A stretch of DNA of 64,000 nucleotides from NCBI GenBank assembly GCA_965368185.1, contig CBDULZ010000006.1:1-64000 (forward strand). The letters are read 5' to 3'. Positions 62,421 to 64,000 of this stretch are shown here, one piece after another. Under the pieces are notes generated by a model, which searched no databases, had not been told where the DNA came from, and saw nothing but the letters and a program-made list of their open reading frames with translations. The stretch is from Kriegella sp965368185. GTDB taxonomy: Bacteria > Bacteroidota > Bacteroidia > Flavobacteriales > Flavobacteriaceae. Position 1 is the stretch's first letter. Each line of letters starts with the position of its first letter. The position numbers and the translations under genes are program-made.

Positions 62421-63693
62421 AAGTATCTTGCGTCGACTTGATTGGCTAACCGTACTCTTCTACTTGCTTCTGATAACAATTGGGTGGGTCAATATTTATT
62501 CAAGCACTTTTACCGAATCTGAACCCTCGATTTTTAATTTCGGGACACTGCATGGCAAACAGTTATTCTTTATCGGTGTTAGTCTAATGGCGGTTATAGT
62601 AGTGCTGGCTTTAGAGGCCAGTTTTTATGAGCGCTTTGCCAGTGTTTTTTATGTTATTGCCATGATTACGCTCTTAGGGCTCTTTGTTTTTGGGAAGACC
62701 GTGGCAGGAGCTACCTCCTGGTACGACTTGGGCTTCTTTAATTTACAACCTACCGAACTTGCAAAAGTCGCTACAGCCTTGGCATTGGCAAAATATCTAA
62801 GTGACATACAAACTGATATTAAACGGCGCAAGGATCAATTGTATGCATTCCTGATTTTGCTTATACCCGCCTTATTGATTATTCCCCAACCTGATCCCGG
62901 CAGTGCTTTGGTATTCTTTTCACTGACCTTTGTTATTTTTAGAGAAGGTTTGCCCCTCTACTATCTAGGAATTGTATTTATTGCAATATTGGTATTTGTA
63001 ACAACCTTGATGTTCGGAACCATCTGGGTAGTCATCGCATTGGCATTAATGGTCATTCTATTCTTTCTGCTTAAGAAAAAAAGATTCAGGGTGCCGATCA
63101 TGCCTTTGGCAACGGCATTGGTGATTACCATACTGTTCTCCCTATCGGTAAATTTTGTCTTTAACAATGTGTTCGAGCAAAGACACAGAGACAGATTTGG
63201 TCTTTGGTTACGTTTGGAAAAAGACCCAAAAAAATTAGAAGAAATACGCAAAACAATAGGTTACAACACCTATCAATCTGAAAAAGCTATAGAATCGGGC
63301 GGTTTCTTTGGTAAGGGATTTCTGGAAGGCACGCGTACCAAAGGCAATTTCGTTCCCGAACAACATTCAGATTATATTTTCACCACTGTTGGCGAAGAAT
63401 GGGGGTTTGTCGGTACAACTAGTGTAATTCTTCTTTTCACGCTTATGTTATTACGCCTTGTTTATTTGGCCGAACGGCAAAAAACAGATTTTGCGCGTAT
63501 GTATGGCTATGGCGTAATTTCTATTCTATTGATCCACTACTTCATAAACATTGGTATGGTTATCGGATTGCTGCCCACCATTGGAATTCCGCTGCCTTTA
63601 TTTAGTTATGGTGGTTCAGGTATGATTTTCTTTACCATACTGATTTTTATATTTTTAAAGTTGGACGCGAACAGGTTAAAGGAAGGAGTTTAA
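62410..63693 (+). CDS. rodA: Rod-shape-determining SEDS glycosyltransferase RodA
   Basis: The start at the ATG for MSGKSILRRLDWL overlaps the end of the PBP2 gene by 11 bases and gives 427 residues; a longer frame starting 120 bases earlier was rejected. About ten membrane helices are present, with SEDS motifs: FFNLQPTELAKVATALALA, PDPGSALVF, HSDYIFTTVGEEWGFVG and FSYGGSGMIF near the end. RodA polymerises lipid II with PBP2. It completes the cluster. Confidence 0.96.
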   Translation: MSGKSILRRLDWLTVLFYLLLITIGWVNIYSSTFTESEPSIFNFGTLHGKQLFFIGVSLMAVIVVLALEASFYERFASVFYVIAMITLLGLFVFGKTVAGATSWYDLGFFNLQPTELAKVATALALAKYLSDIQTDIKRRKDQLYAFLILLIPALLIIPQPDPGSALVFFSLTFVIFREGLPLYYLGIVFIAILVFVTTLMFGTIWVVIALALMVILFFLLKKKRFRVPIMPLATALVITILFSLSVNFVFNNVFEQRHRDRFGLWLRLEKDPKKLEEIRKTIGYNTYQSEKAIESGGFFGKGFLEGTRTKGNFVPEQHSDYIFTTVGEEWGFVGTTSVILLFTLMLLRLVYLAERQKTDFARMYGYGVISILLIHYFINIGMVIGLLPTIGIPLPLFSYGGSGMIFFTILIFIFLKLDANRLKEGV

Positions 63694-63758
63694 AATCCGA
63701 CTTGTCAATGATATTTAAATTACGGATGGCATTTAACACCATTTAAGTTTAAATACTA

Positions 63759-64000
63759 CTAAAAATTCCATCCTTTTAAATTCACATTTTTTTCCAATTC
63801 GGAAGTTAGCTCGATAGGAAGTTGTTCAAAAAAATCGATACTTGTCAACCTTTCAATTTTATCGATGGGGACGGTAAATTGTTCAAGCGGTTTCGAACTA
63901 GATCGACTGGGCATCAAGAAAGCTATTACTTTCAAATTTGTCTTTTCTCCCTTTGCAACTATTTTGTAATAATAGTTGGGCACATCTACGTCTTCTTCCC
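63759..64000 (-). CDS. DNA/RNA non-specific endonuclease, C-terminal part (cut by window edge)
   Basis: Only the last 80 residues of this minus-strand gene are inside the window; the frame is open through base 64000. The segment VPNYYYKIVAKGE, the FLMPSRSSSKPLEQFTVPID strand and IDFFEQLPIELTSELEK followed by LKGWNF match the C-terminal end of NucA-type DNA/RNA non-specific nucleases found in Bacteroidota. The catalytic His and metal-binding motif lie outside the window. It is probably secreted. Confidence 0.75.
   Translation of the reverse strand, partial: EEDVDVPNYYYKIVAKGEKTNLKVIAFLMPSRSSSKPLEQFTVPIDKIERLTSIDFFEQLPIELTSELEKNVNLKGWNF

Overview
The window looks like a chromosomal segment of a Flavobacteriaceae bacterium (Bacteroidota), probably marine. 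Evidence is the complete gldKLMN gliding/type IX secretion operon, a SusC/SusD pair, many lipoproteins with a short hydrophobic stretch ending in Cys, flavobacterial gene orders (topA next to gldK; miaB, sigma-54 activator, lptE, secG, groESL; mreBCD, pbp2, rodA), and repeated matches to the Bacteroidota -7 promoter box TAnnTTTG. The genus cannot be fixed from the sequence alone. No CRISPR array, rRNA, insertion sequence or prophage was seen.

Layout. Bases 1-330 hold a minus-strand tRNA-Arg(UCU) with its terminator. 0.4-6.8 kb is a minus-strand block: a fumarylacetoacetate-hydrolase family protein and a three-gene module of planctomycete-type proteins (DUF2231-cytochrome-LRR, Tat-exported DUF1501, PSCyt1/PSD1). 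7-11.6 kb holds small envelope genes (YceI, VOC, an SUMF1-fold lipoprotein, a head-GIN adhesin-like protein, a CPXCG zinc-ribbon protein) and a Gfo/Idh/MocA oxidoreductase. 11.7-16.4 kb is a SusD/SusC pair with a LacI-type operator-like palindrome upstream. 16.7-22.5 kb is a tripartite RND efflux operon (adaptor, pump, TolC). 22.8-28.3 kb holds an LRR protein, an ABC-F ATPase, a DUF983 protein, an EamA transporter and an FAD oxidoreductase.

28.5-37 kb is the type IX secretion/gliding operon gldK-gldL-gldM-gldN, preceded by topA and a degenerate arginase-fold protein. 37-39.2 kb has an LVIVD beta-propeller lipoprotein and a methyltransferase. 39.4-46.4 kb on the plus strand runs miaB, a sigma-54 activator without a sensor domain, lptE, a flavobacterial protein of unknown function, secG, groES and groEL. 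A 9-N12-9 inverted repeat overlapping a sigma-54-like sequence lies before groES.

46.5-55 kb (minus) is a copper/heavy-metal island: a HYC_CC_PP protein, an AraC-type regulator with an N-terminal HMA-like domain, a CopA-type P1B ATPase with two extra metal-binding modules, a TonB-dependent receptor, a secreted HMA protein, an outer-membrane barrel and a DUF3179 lipoprotein. Together they look like sensing, inner-membrane export, periplasmic carriage and outer-membrane passage of copper.

55.2-63.7 kb (plus) is housekeeping: a small secreted protein, a GAF-domain methionine sulfoxide reductase-like protein, purH, and the overlapping rod-shape/elongation cluster mreB-mreC-mreD-mrdA-rodA. A minus-strand DNA/RNA non-specific nuclease runs off the right edge.

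The least ordinary items are the HMA-AraC regulator and its metal island, the arginase-like protein that lost half of its metal ligands beside gldK, the groES upstream repeat with a possible sigma-54 promoter, the PSCyt1/DUF1501/PSD1 module, and a 97-base structured inverted repeat between the ABC-F and DUF983 genes.
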